Origin: Sulfitobacter sp043557345
GTDB taxonomy: Bacteria > Pseudomonadota > Alphaproteobacteria > Rhodobacterales > Rhodobacteraceae
Assembly: GCF_043557345.1 (NCBI RefSeq)
Contig: NZ_JBIFFV010000011.1
Span: 62,001-126,000, forward strand
DNA length: 64,000 nt
Reading direction: 5' to 3'
In this document: piece after piece, positions 25,067 through 33,297 of the stretch
Position numbering within the stretch: position 1 is the first letter of the stretch
Layout of the letters: each line of letters begins with the position of its first letter
The notes under the pieces: model-generated
The model's database searches: none
What the model was told of the DNA's origin: nothing
Seen by the model: the letters and a program-made list of their open reading frames with translations, nothing else
Made by a program: the position numbers and the translations under genes

Positions 25067-26143
25067 ATGAGCGTCGTCACCTATTTCGTTGAAACCTCCC
25101 AGGGCTATCTCGACACCGCCGCAGAAACCCAGTTCGGGTCGGTCGCGGCAACGGTCGGCACGCTTCTCGTCCTGGGAACAACGCTCGTGGTGATCCTCGT
25201 CTTCCTGAACATGATCTACCAGTACAAGGCGATGGACGGGCGCACGGCCTTCTGGCTCGCGGTCAAGATCGGGTTGATCGGAATACTCGCGACCAACTGG
25301 GTGCAGTTCAACGCCCTCTCCTCCGCTATCCTGGCCGGGATCGACAGCATTGCGGGGGCGCTCGTGGCTTCGGTCGGTGGTGGAACTCCTGGCCCTTCTG
25401 GAACTTTCGCCGAAGAGTTTGACCGGCTGATCGCGGAACTAGGGGACTATCTCAACGCCGCCGGGTCTGAGCTGAACTGGATGGCCGGCGCCATGCTCGA
25501 CATTGTCGGGGTCCTCTTGCTCTCGATCCTGGGCGGTTTGGCCGCCTTTATCCTCGTGGCATCCCGCCTGATGATCGCACTTCTGATCGGGATCGCACCG
25601 GTGATGATTTTCCTGACCCTCTTCGAGGTCACCAAGGACTATTTCGCGCGCTGGCTGTCGGCACTGGTTTCCTTCGCGCTCTACCCCATCGTCGTGGCCG
25701 GCGTGTTCGCGACAATCACGGGTGTCTCCTCCGCACTCATCGGCGAGCTTGGCGACCCGGAAGGGGCCTCAAACATCGGCGCGCTCATCCCCTTCTTCAT
25801 GATGGTCCTCATGGCGAAGGGCTTCATTATCGCCACGCCGTTCATCGTTCGCGCGATCTCCGGAAACATCATGATGCCCGCCCTCTCCGGTGGTCTCGGC
25901 GGCGGCTACAGCTTTGCCCGCGCCGCAATGGGCAGCCAGCAGGCCTACAATCGCTACCTGATCGGTGGGGCAAGCGGTGCGGAATATGCAGCCCTCAGAG
26001 CGCGGCAGTTCTTCGGTGTGCAGCAGATGCCTGTTCGGCAAGGGATGGGGCAGACGGGTTCCGCAGGAGGCACAGGATCCGCAGACTCGGGGTCAAAAAT
26101 GCTGGCGCAGCTGGCAAGACTGGGTCGACTTGGACGCCGGTGA
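25067..26143 (+). CDS. virB6: VirB6/TrbL-like polytopic membrane protein
   Basis: 358 residues with six or more membrane helices, among them VGTLLVLGTTLVVILVFLNM, FWLAVKIGLIGILATNWV, MIALLIGIAPVMIFLTLF and IVVAGVFATITGVSSALIG. The conserved TrbL/VirB6 motif region is FEVTKDYFARWLSALVSF. The hydrophilic C-terminus is Gly/Ser/Gln-rich. It forms part of the inner-membrane path of the channel. It closes the operon, displaced from the usual place before virB8. Confidence 0.88.
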   Translation: MSVVTYFVETSQGYLDTAAETQFGSVAATVGTLLVLGTTLVVILVFLNMIYQYKAMDGRTAFWLAVKIGLIGILATNWVQFNALSSAILAGIDSIAGALVASVGGGTPGPSGTFAEEFDRLIAELGDYLNAAGSELNWMAGAMLDIVGVLLLSILGGLAAFILVASRLMIALLIGIAPVMIFLTLFEVTKDYFARWLSALVSFALYPIVVAGVFATITGVSSALIGELGDPEGASNIGALIPFFMMVLMAKGFIIATPFIVRAISGNIMMPALSGGLGGGYSFARAAMGSQQAYNRYLIGGASGAEYAALRARQFFGVQQMPVRQGMGQTGSAGGTGSADSGSKMLAQLARLGRLGRR

Positions 26144-26233
26144 CGGCCCAGAGCGGACATTGGTAAAGCCTCTGTCCAATGGCTGCTTCGAGCCCAAACT
26201 ACCGAATGCTGCAAGGCATCTGAATGTCTGCTT

Positions 26234-26698
26234 TTATGCGGACAAGTCTATCTGCATATGCGGAAGTGTCCGCCCGGGAATCGAGCCAGATGGCACGCGA
26301 TTGACTGTCGAGAATCCGAGCCCACGATAGAATGCTTCCGCCTCCGGGTCTGCATCGAGACGAAGAACCTTCAAGCCCTTTTTCCGCGCGAACTCTTCCA
26401 CGGTGGACCAAAGTAATCGTCCGATGCCACGCCTCTGCCAGCCGGGAGCTATGAAGAACGACCCGATCATGCCAGTGAGTCCGTCTGGATCGACTTCGAG
26501 GCTAATGAACCCGCACGGTGTTCCACTATCTGCCACCCAGTATTCGTGGGCGTCGAGTGAGGCGGATGTCACACGCAATTCATCGGCACATGCCGCCATG
26601 AAAGCATCGTCGTAACCGTTCGACTGCTTGGATGCCATGGCCAGCATCGTAAGGGCTTCGACGTCGTCGTGTTTTGCCTGTCGAATTGTTACGTCCAT
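26234..26698 (-). CDS. GNAT family N-acetyltransferase
   Basis: 154 residues: MDVTIRQAKHDDVEALTML at the N-terminus, FISLEVDPDGLTGMIGSFFIAP, the acetyl-CoA loop GWQRRGIGRLLWSTVEEFARKKG and the C-terminal LDADPEAEAFYRGLGFSTV. A typical full-length GNAT acetyltransferase; the substrate cannot be told. It is convergent with the VirB operon and ends 90 bases after virB6. In that gap a sequence (from about 26190, GCTTCGAGCCCA) resembles part of the Tn3-linked repeat at 28161. Confidence 0.87.
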   Translation of the reverse strand: MDVTIRQAKHDDVEALTMLAMASKQSNGYDDAFMAACADELRVTSASLDAHEYWVADSGTPCGFISLEVDPDGLTGMIGSFFIAPGWQRRGIGRLLWSTVEEFARKKGLKVLRLDADPEAEAFYRGLGFSTVNRVPSGSIPGRTLPHMQIDLSA

Positions 26699-26832
26699 AA
26701 ACGATTTTCCGTAGTTGGAGCCGGGAAAATTGAGGGTCAGTCTATACGTTTAACGGACACTCAGGTCGAGCGGGCGAAAGGCAGAAAAGTCCCGCACTGT
26801 GTGATTTGATGCACATCGCAGCGAATGGCGGC

Positions 26833-26856
26833 TTTCACAAACGCAGGTTTGTGAAA
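26833..26856. repeat. Perfect 10-bp stem-loop in a gene-free stretch
   Basis: TTTCACAAAC and GTTTGTGAAA pair perfectly around a 4-base loop GCAG. No run of T follows on either strand, so a simple rho-independent terminator is not supported; an operator or a small RNA element is possible. The stretch 26699-27148 around it has no convincing gene; it is AT-rich toward its right end. Confidence 0.6.
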
Positions 26857-27148
26857 CGGATGTAAAATAGGCTCTCAGATAGCGAAGTCGTGCATCTCAG
26901 CTCCTGTCTCAATGTAAATTCCGCAAAGGGTGCCAGCGTCAAGGACAAATATTCCTTAACGTAGGATTTGGCACTGAGCCGGAGCAGACCCCCAAGAAGG
27001 GGCTCTGCAGACGCTGAGCAACTCGTCGAAAGCAATCCGTTTGAGCTGAATTTTTTAGGGAACGAAGGCTTCGCGGCGAACGTTTACATATTTTAACAAA
27101 CAGGAAAAGGATATTAATTTCAATTATATAGTTCACCAATAGGATTTT

Positions 27149-27298
27149 ATGTTGATAAGAAAATTTAAGAAGGTTATAGTTGACATCAAGGCTTCGAATG
27201 CGAAGCGTCCGAACCGAAAACTGAGTCTGTGGGCTATCGCGGCGCTCATCTTCTGGGCAATCGCACTTTCAAAAGTTTTTGCAGGTCTTGTCTTGTAG
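27149..27298 (+). CDS. Possible small membrane protein (49 residues)
   Basis: ATG 27149 to TAG 27298 gives a basic N-terminus (MLIRKFKKVIVDIKASNAKRP) and one hydrophobic helix (LWAIAALIFWAIALSKVFAG). AGG lies 8 bases before the start. A positive-inside single-span protein is plausible, but at this length in AT-rich DNA it could be chance. The antisense frame over the same bases looks less protein-like. Confidence 0.35.
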   Translation: MLIRKFKKVIVDIKASNAKRPNRKLSLWAIAALIFWAIALSKVFAGLVL

Positions 27299-27392
27299 TT
27301 TTGTGCTCTGCAGCACGTGACTAATTCATTTTCAGAATAGGAGAAAAACACGGTAAGCGGTGTTCCGGTTACACGGTCTAGCAACTGTATCT

Positions 27393-28085
27393 TCAACTTT
27401 CTGGAACGGTCCATTTCTGGCTTGATTTACAGAGGGCGTTGACGATTGTGACGAGCTTTCGAGCGACAGCTGTAATGCTGACCTTGTGTGGCTTTCCTGC
27501 GGCCCGCAAACGACCGGCGAAGATTTTCAGGACTGGATTGTGATTGCTGGCGACGAGAGCAGCCTGGAACATGACATGTCGCAGCAGCCGCCGACCGCCT
27601 CCAATTGCACGCTTGCCTCGCATCGCCCCGCTGTCATGTGCAATGGGGGCCAAGCCTGTCAGGGCAGCAGCTTGCTCGCCACTGATCTGACCGAGTTCTG
27701 GCATTTCTGCAATTAGCATTGTGCTGGCAACTGGGCCGATTCCAGGAACGGAACGCAGGATATCGGCAGTCATGGCAAGGCTCGCATCGGCCGCGATGAT
27801 ATCTTCAATCTGAGCTTCGAGCCCGGCAATTTGCCTGTCGAGCAAGCCTTTGAAGTCTTCGTCCATGGCTGCAAACATCTCGGTTGATCCGAGCTTCCCC
27901 TGCGCCTTGATCTGCCCAAGAAGGCGTTTTCGGGTTTTAACCAGCTGCGCCCGCTTAGAGGTCAAGGCTCTGAGAAGACGTAACTTTCCATGTGGGAGGG
28001 TTCGCCCGGCATCAGGTCTGAAAGCCACGAAACGCGCAATCAGTTCCGCGTCGATCCGGTCGGTTTTGGCCCGTGTGCCCCTGCT
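27393..28085 (-). pseudogene. IS110-family transposase, N-terminus removed by a Tn3-type end
   Basis: The frame opens at about 28085 with GTRAKTDRIDAELIARFVAFRPDAGR, which is the middle of an IS110 DEDD transposase, and continues through VPGIGPVASTMLIAEMPELG, AALTGLAPIAHDSGAMRG and RRLLRHVMFQAALVASNHNP to the stop. These are the C-terminal Transposase_20 motifs. The N-terminal catalytic Asp region is missing; the cut coincides exactly with a Tn3-family inverted repeat at 28087. Confidence 0.85.
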
Positions 28086-28174
28086 CGGGTCGTTTGCGGG
28101 AGAGTGTGAAATCCTACGCTAAGCTGACAGCGGTCGTTCGTGCAGCGCGCGGCGAAGGTCGGCTTCGAGCCCAC
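28086..28174 (+). repeat. Tn3-family end, left copy of an 89-bp inverted repeat
   Basis: 28087-28123 matches from memory the 38-bp inverted repeat of Tn5393-like Tn3-family transposons: it starts GGGTCGTTTGCGGGAG and ends CTACGCTAAG. The identity extends through 28174. The same 89 bp occur inverted at 58994-59082. No tnpA or tnpR lies nearby. The outer neighbour is the truncated IS110 gene. Confidence 0.8.
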
Positions 28175-28230
28175 TTCTACCAATGCTGCGCCCGCGATGA
28201 ATGGCTGATTGGGATAGAACTGGTCCTGTT

Positions 28231-29082
28231 TTAGTCGCGGTGAGCTACAGCCCGAGTGATTGCCTCAATTGCGATCTCGCCAATTCTATCGCCTCCCGCT
28301 TGGCTCGGATCATAGGACGCAACGGTCAAGCCAAGCGGCTCAGACCGAGCCAGGATCTTATCGAGGCACGCCAGAAGGTCCTTTTCACCAAGCCCGCCGG
28401 GTTCGGCATACTCGTTTGCCACACCCTCGGCTGGATCAATGCAATCCATGTCCAGATGAACCAGCACCTTTTGGGAGCTTGTCGGCAACAGCACATCGAG
28501 TGCCTCGGCGAACGGTCCTGATCTGTTTGCGCCGCCCTCAACCATAGACACGCCAGCCTCCGAAAGGCGTTCAAGGAGACTAGGTTCCAGATTGCGTGAT
28601 CCACAGTAGATCAAACGGCGAGGGTCCAAGGGGCTGAACCCCGGAACTGTCTTCGCGAAACGCTGCCAACACTGCCCCGTGAGAGTTGCAGCGCCCATGC
28701 TGTCGAGGTAGCCATGCTCAATGTTGTCTGGCGTGTAGAAATCGGTGTGACCGTCAAACCAAATCAACGGTACATCGGGACTTCCGAGACCCGCATATGT
28801 GCCGACCTCGGCGTTGCAGTTTCCGGAGAGGACTAGCGGGAAACGACCAGCGCTTATCGCCTCCGAGACAGTAAGTGCCACCCGTCGTTTAACCTCGAAT
28901 GCCCGCCCCACCTCACCCTCGCATTCAGGTATGTGACCGAGATCGGACACGTGGGTTTCGACGGAGTAGCGCTTTAGGGCCTCTTCCAGACCCATCTCCA
29001 TCAGGCGGATAGGCCCGGCCCCAACACGATCCTCCCGCACACCGCCGTGATACGGGGCAAGTATAATTTCGACTTTCTTCAC
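28231..29082 (-). CDS. Arginase/agmatinase family protein with altered first metal motif
   Basis: About 283 residues from GTG 29082 (VKKVEIILAPYHGG); a frame with an earlier GTG reaches 29178. Ureohydrolase motifs are WFDGHTDFYTP (Asp-x-His-x-Asp metal ligands) and HLDMDCIDP (Asp-x-Asp-x-x-Asp). The first motif, normally GGDHS, is LSGNCNAEVG here, so the usual His ligand is replaced by Cys or Asn. Family enzymes hydrolyse guanidino or formimino groups with two Mn ions; the altered site makes the substrate, or activity itself, uncertain. The gene lies just inside the left Tn3-type end. Confidence 0.75.
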   Translation of the reverse strand: MKKVEIILAPYHGGVREDRVGAGPIRLMEMGLEEALKRYSVETHVSDLGHIPECEGEVGRAFEVKRRVALTVSEAISAGRFPLVLSGNCNAEVGTYAGLGSPDVPLIWFDGHTDFYTPDNIEHGYLDSMGAATLTGQCWQRFAKTVPGFSPLDPRRLIYCGSRNLEPSLLERLSEAGVSMVEGGANRSGPFAEALDVLLPTSSQKVLVHLDMDCIDPAEGVANEYAEPGGLGEKDLLACLDKILARSEPLGLTVASYDPSQAGGDRIGEIAIEAITRAVAHRD

Positions 29083-29347
29083 ACCTCTAAGATGGCATCT
29101 GTCTTTTCGATGCTCAACTGCTAGAGCTGCCGTCCGCGCGACCGCAGCGAAATCCCGTTCTGTCCGCACACCGGACACAAACCTCCTGCCAGAATCTGTA
29201 GGGCAAAAACGGTCGTTTTCGACCTGTCAGCACTCCGCTAAGCAAAATCAAAGGCTTACTTGTGCCAGAACCCCATGGCGAAACTTTCTAGGTTTTGGCA
29301 GGTTTCTGGCCGACCACTCGCAGCCGCGCTTTGCCTTCGCCACTAGA

Positions 29348-29452
29348 ATGCTCAAGGAACACGAAGCTGGAATGGCGATGGCCTAAGTATGCCGCAGGCA
29401 TGGCCTGTGCATTGCCACGTTCTACAAACTGAAGGTCACGTATGGCGCGATG
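29348..29452 (+). pseudogene. IS3-family orfA remnant with internal stop
   Basis: Reads MLKEHEAGMAMA, a TAA stop, then VCRRHGLCIATFYKLKVTYGAM. This is the helix-turn-helix part of an IS3-group OrfA (usually ADVCRRHGLSTATFYKLKSKYGGM) with a nonsense mutation. No orfB follows. The surrounding stretch 29083-30112 holds no intact gene: only this piece, a second IS3 piece and unassigned sequence. Confidence 0.7.
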
Positions 29453-29698
29453 GTAATTGCCCGTGGCCTCAAACGCAACCTGGACCAGGATGCCGTATCA
29501 AGCGTTTGAAGTCGCCCCGCTAGTAAAGAACCTTCGGTCATGCCCCAGGGAGAGGTGTAACTTCTGGTAGCGCCTTTGGTGTCGTCCGCGCCCCTCATGA
29601 GGCGCTGTAGGACGTCATCAAAGGCGCGGTAGTCATCGGTGAATTTTCGGTAATGTCGGGTTGCGAACATCAACCTGAACCGAAGGAAGACCCCCGTA

Positions 29699-29830
29699 TT
29701 ATTCCTTCCAGTTCAAGCACCTCGCTTGGCTGATCCCCGCCTTGCGGCAGATCTGCGTGACCGGCGTGCCTTGCTCGCCCTGGTTCAGGATGAAGGCTTC
29801 CTGCGCTTCCGCGAACTTTGATGCTTTCAT
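29699..29830 (-). pseudogene. IS3-family orfA, truncated after the HTH
   Basis: From ATG 29830: MKASKFAEAQEAFILNQGEQ...TPVTQICRKAGISQARCLNWKE and a stop. This is the first half of an OrfA of the IS3 family (AEICRKAGISQATYFNWKKKY in intact members). The leucine-zipper half and orfB are missing. It comes from a different IS3 subgroup than the remnant at 29348. Confidence 0.75.
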
Positions 29831-30112
29831 GCGATTCCGCTCCTTTCCCAGCCAGGAAAACTCCAGCTTCATGCAGTCCATTTTATTGGGGGGGCTGGCT
29901 CAATAACCGTCGGTACAATGAAATATCTTACGTCGAAGCCGAAAAGTGGTGTTGGCGAAAATCCTCTACTAGGGGGTGCCAACGAGCGCTTCGGATCACC
30001 AGCGTTATGAAGCCTTAAGTTGATTTAGCTTCAATTTTAATTTTACAAGAACGCGTCTATGAGACTATGGTAACACTAATATATTTAGCTTTATTGATCT
30101 AAAGGGAGAATT

Positions 30113-30295
30113 ATGCCTCGAGGGCTAAAACCTAGCACTATGAAAGCTGCCCATGGCTTTGAGAAGCTAGTTAAGAATTTTAACTGGCTCATCATATTTT
30201 CAGTGATTTTACTCTCTGGGTATATGTTGTACGTAGGTAAATCCTCGGAAGATTTGGTTAACAACTCTCCTAGCACAGTAAGAACCGATGAATAA
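30113..30295 (+). CDS. Small single-span membrane protein
   Basis: 60 residues from ATG 30113 with AAGGGAGAATT just upstream, a good ribosome binding site. A short basic N-terminus, one membrane helix (NWLIIFSVILLSGYMLYVG) and a polar tail. It overlaps the next gene by eight bases, so the two are translated together. The DNA is AT-rich like the following three genes. No known family recognised. Confidence 0.6.
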   Translation: MPRGLKPSTMKAAHGFEKLVKNFNWLIIFSVILLSGYMLYVGKSSEDLVNNSPSTVRTDE

Positions 30296-31652
30296 TATAG
30301 CACTCATTGCATATACCACTTGCGTAGCCGTACTGTGTAGCACCAACATTATAAATGCCCAAGAAAGCACTGAACCATTTAAGGTGACTGCGTTATCTTG
30401 CAAACACAAAGGAAACTTTGTTTTTATAGAAATGGCGAATGAACCACCTGTTCTTGCGGGCGCTCCAAAGGCAATAGTTCAAAAATCAGATGCCGGCTTT
30501 GTGTTGCAGTACCAAACAGTCTGGGAAGGCGTGCCACTACTCCAAAATTTCTTTTTTGAACGTCGAGATAGTCAGTGGACCTACATTACCGCCACGGGGG
30601 CGCAAGTAGAGAAGGAAAGCTGTGCTGATCTGTCCTCGATTGCCGTGAACCTGCTCGGGATTGTTGATGAATACCGCCACCAATCCATAGCCACTTTGGC
30701 TAACCAAGTAACGTCTTTGCAGGCGGAGCTGGAAGACGTCATGGAAACTACGCGTACAGCCAAAGAAGATGCCGCCAAAGCCGCGCTTGATAAAGAGTTT
30801 GAAGCGTTAGTGAGGCAGCAAGAAAGCGGCATTTTAATCGGTCATACCGCAGAGATATCTTACCAAATCGGGCCCTCTGGAACCTTGGCTAAGGTGCGCG
30901 AATGGGAACCTAACACTAAGCAGTATGTACAGCGGGCCAAGTTTTCTCTCCTAGTTGATAACTATCCGGAGATATACGAGCATAAGCTCAAATTGACGGA
31001 CACAAGTTTTGAACTTGAGGTGGAAAAAGGAGTTACCTCGTGGCAGGTAACTGAAGCGCTTAGGGCGATTGATGCGCTATCTGGTACAATTGAAGAAACG
31101 CCTGAAGAAGGAACCCTCGCACCGAGCAAATATAGGTTCTCGAATGGCACCGACAGGTCTCACCTGGTTTCTATCTTGGAGAAGCACCAAAGGGAGAGGT
31201 TAGATCTAGCTTGGTCTGCCCGAACAGAGGACAATCCGGCGTCAAATCCTCAGGATCTTTTAGTTTTAGCGAGTATTATAGAAAAGGAAGCTAGGTCATC
31301 CGAGGACTCATACCTGATTTCCAGTGTTTTTTCTAATCGGTTAAGCGAAGATATGCGGCTGCAGAATGATGCTTCTGTGATCTATGGAATTACCAAGGGG
31401 AAAGGCCCTCTGGGGAGGAATATAACTCGCTCGGATTTGCGTGAGGAAACACCTTGGAACACTTATATTATTCCTGGCCTCCCCCCGACTCCGATCTCAA
31501 CCCCGAGCATATCTAGCTTGGCGGCTGCCGCCCAACCGGAAAAAACAGATTATGTTTTTTTTGTTGCTGATGATTCAGGAGGACATACGTTTGCAGCCAC
31601 GCTTGATAAACATAATGAGAACATTATAAAGTTGATAGAAGTCGAAGAGTAG
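30288..31652 (+). CDS. Secreted protein with C-terminal MltG (YceG) domain
   Basis: 454 residues. A signal peptide (IALIAYTTCVAVLCSTNIINA) replaces the membrane anchor usual in MltG. Residues 30-125 match nothing I know; 128-185 form a coiled coil (ANQVTSLQAELEDVMETTRTA). From about 215 the MltG fold follows: LysM-like EKGVTSWQVTEALRAI, EGTLAPSKYRF, then LASIIEKEARSSEDSYLISSVF with the catalytic Glu (near 331), LQNDASVIYGITKGKG, RETPWNTYIIPGLPPTPI-like and YVFFVADDSGGHTFA. MltG cleaves nascent peptidoglycan strands. An orphan with a new N-terminus in foreign AT-rich DNA suggests an accessory role in cell wall attack or remodelling. Confidence 0.8.
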   Translation: MNNIALIAYTTCVAVLCSTNIINAQESTEPFKVTALSCKHKGNFVFIEMANEPPVLAGAPKAIVQKSDAGFVLQYQTVWEGVPLLQNFFFERRDSQWTYITATGAQVEKESCADLSSIAVNLLGIVDEYRHQSIATLANQVTSLQAELEDVMETTRTAKEDAAKAALDKEFEALVRQQESGILIGHTAEISYQIGPSGTLAKVREWEPNTKQYVQRAKFSLLVDNYPEIYEHKLKLTDTSFELEVEKGVTSWQVTEALRAIDALSGTIEETPEEGTLAPSKYRFSNGTDRSHLVSILEKHQRERLDLAWSARTEDNPASNPQDLLVLASIIEKEARSSEDSYLISSVFSNRLSEDMRLQNDASVIYGITKGKGPLGRNITRSDLREETPWNTYIIPGLPPTPISTPSISSLAAAAQPEKTDYVFFVADDSGGHTFAATLDKHNENIIKLIEVEE

Positions 31653-31769
31653 AGCTTGTAGAATAGTCAAAAATGCTCTTACCTGCGCTTATTGTAAGGG
31701 GCATAGTACCGCATTCTCTAACTTGAGCACCTCGGGGTCAGCCAAGTAGCCAGGCAAGAGGGAACTTTT

Positions 31770-32249
31770 GTGATCATAGAAGCAGCAGACCCAAAGACTG
31801 GTAGGGCCGTGAGAATGGAATGTTCTGCTGAATCTGAGAAGGAAATCCGAGACCTGTTGTCTTTTGACTTTTCCGAAGAGTTGCTCAAAAGGCGGATAGG
31901 TTCTTTAGACATCTCTGCCGATGCAAAATCCATCATCTTCACGATTGCCAAGACCACGATCAGGGTAGGATCAACGGTCCTCAATATCGGTCGCAAGGTT
32001 CTGGATGTTGTCACCTACATTCTTGGTGAGTTCCCTATGGCAAGCACTGGCACAGTATTAGGAGCAGTCTTTAGCTATTTGGTAACATCTATACCGGTTA
32101 TCGGGTTTGTTTTCGGTCCATTTGTCGGTGCGCTCGCCATTGCCTTGGGCTTTGCGATGGGCGCAATACAAGATCTAGGGAACAAAGCGCTCGAGCGTCG
32201 GATACAATCCTCATTCGCCTCTTTCGATGCTTTAAAGCCAAGGACATGA
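31770..32249 (+). CDS. Small membrane-associated protein of the TerB-like cassette
   Basis: 159 residues from GTG 31770. The N-terminal 60 residues are polar (MIIEAADPKTGRAVRMECSAESEKEIRDLL). The middle has two long hydrophobic or amphipathic helices (GTVLGAVFSYLVTSIPVIGFVFGPFVGALAIALGFAMGA), ending with a basic tail. No recognised family. The next gene begins one base after the stop, so they act together. 117 bases separate it from the MltG-domain gene. Confidence 0.6.
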   Translation: MIIEAADPKTGRAVRMECSAESEKEIRDLLSFDFSEELLKRRIGSLDISADAKSIIFTIAKTTIRVGSTVLNIGRKVLDVVTYILGEFPMASTGTVLGAVFSYLVTSIPVIGFVFGPFVGALAIALGFAMGAIQDLGNKALERRIQSSFASFDALKPRT

Positions 32250-32250
32250 T

Positions 32251-33105
32251 ATGAATGAGGCTTGGTTTGAGGATGTCGAAGACGTTGTAAAGGATGAACT
32301 AAGATTCAAAGCAATGCTCGGCATCGGAGAGGATGCTTACACATCAACTCGCATCAAAAAAACGGTCTTTGAAGCTTGGGATGTAGCTGGTGTAGCTGCC
32401 ACAGGTGCGCAGGTAGCCAGCTCGGCCTTTGTTGCACAGAAATTTTTTGCGGCACCAGGTATGCTCGCGGCTCTTGGTATAGGTACGGCAACAACCCCTA
32501 TTGGTTGGGTAATAGCAGCCAGCGTAGTGACGGGGGGTGCTTGGCTAGGAATAACTCGTTACCTTCAGGACGATGGCAACAAAACGACTGTAATACCTAC
32601 TTTTATAAACACTCCTGTAGACGTCCTGGGATTGGGTCTATTCGACCTGATGGCTCCTCTGGCTATGAAAGTTGCCGCCATCGATGGCCATGTTCATGAG
32701 AGTGAAATCGACGCAATCAAGCGTCACTTTGTGCGGCGTTGGGGGTACTCCGAGCAATTCGTTGATAGTGGAATTGAGTTTGTCAGTGACAAACTGGAGG
32801 ACTACGACATTAAAACATCGGCAACGACACTTGGGGCCTTTGCTCGGGACAATCCCGATTGCAAAGCGAACCTGATGCTTGCGGACATCAAACTATTTCT
32901 TCGTGAAGTAATGGAGGCCGATGGCCGCATAGACGAGCGTGAGGAAATGGCCATTGAACGCGTCGACAAGGTATTCTCTCAAGAAATGCAATTTTCAATA
33001 TCACGGGCAGTCGCTCCGATCGGCAAAACGGCAACCCAAGCTGCTAGAGGTCTTGGCTCAGGCATTTCATCAGCGATCCGGAAGCCATGGTTGCGTAAGG
33101 AATAA
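32251..33105 (+). CDS. Membrane-associated protein with TerB-like domain
   Basis: 284 residues. Residues 45-115 are Gly/Ala-rich and hydrophobic with two likely helices (GMLAALGIGTATTPIGWVIAASVV). From about 135 a TerB-like helical bundle follows: LMAPLAMKVAAIDGHVHESEIDAIKRHF and LREVMEADGRIDEREEMAIERVDKVF, with the repeated DG-x-x-x-x-x-E metal-binding pattern of TerB/DjlA N-terminal domains. The C-terminal 50 residues are basic. TerB proteins take part in tellurite, phage and membrane-stress responses; the role here is unknown. Confidence 0.7.
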   Translation: MNEAWFEDVEDVVKDELRFKAMLGIGEDAYTSTRIKKTVFEAWDVAGVAATGAQVASSAFVAQKFFAAPGMLAALGIGTATTPIGWVIAASVVTGGAWLGITRYLQDDGNKTTVIPTFINTPVDVLGLGLFDLMAPLAMKVAAIDGHVHESEIDAIKRHFVRRWGYSEQFVDSGIEFVSDKLEDYDIKTSATTLGAFARDNPDCKANLMLADIKLFLREVMEADGRIDEREEMAIERVDKVFSQEMQFSISRAVAPIGKTATQAARGLGSGISSAIRKPWLRKE

Positions 33106-33297
33106 GACCTTAGGACCCTATGCGGCGCATACAAAAGATTACGCGTTTCTCTGTCCCAACCCCGACACATGTGCCTTATGCTTTAAAGGTAATGTGGTCC
33201 CCTTATCCCCTACGGCGACCACCGTCGGTGATGGTTTCTATCTCAGAAATGGGCACGTGCTTAAGGCTATCCGTGTCCGGTCGAACTGGGGGCCAGT

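Noticed and set aside
29422..29673. 83-residue minus-strand frame starting MMFATRHYRKFTDDYRAFDD
   Set aside because: It overlaps the IS3 remnant and has no recognisable domain; it might be another decayed fragment but I cannot support it as a gene.
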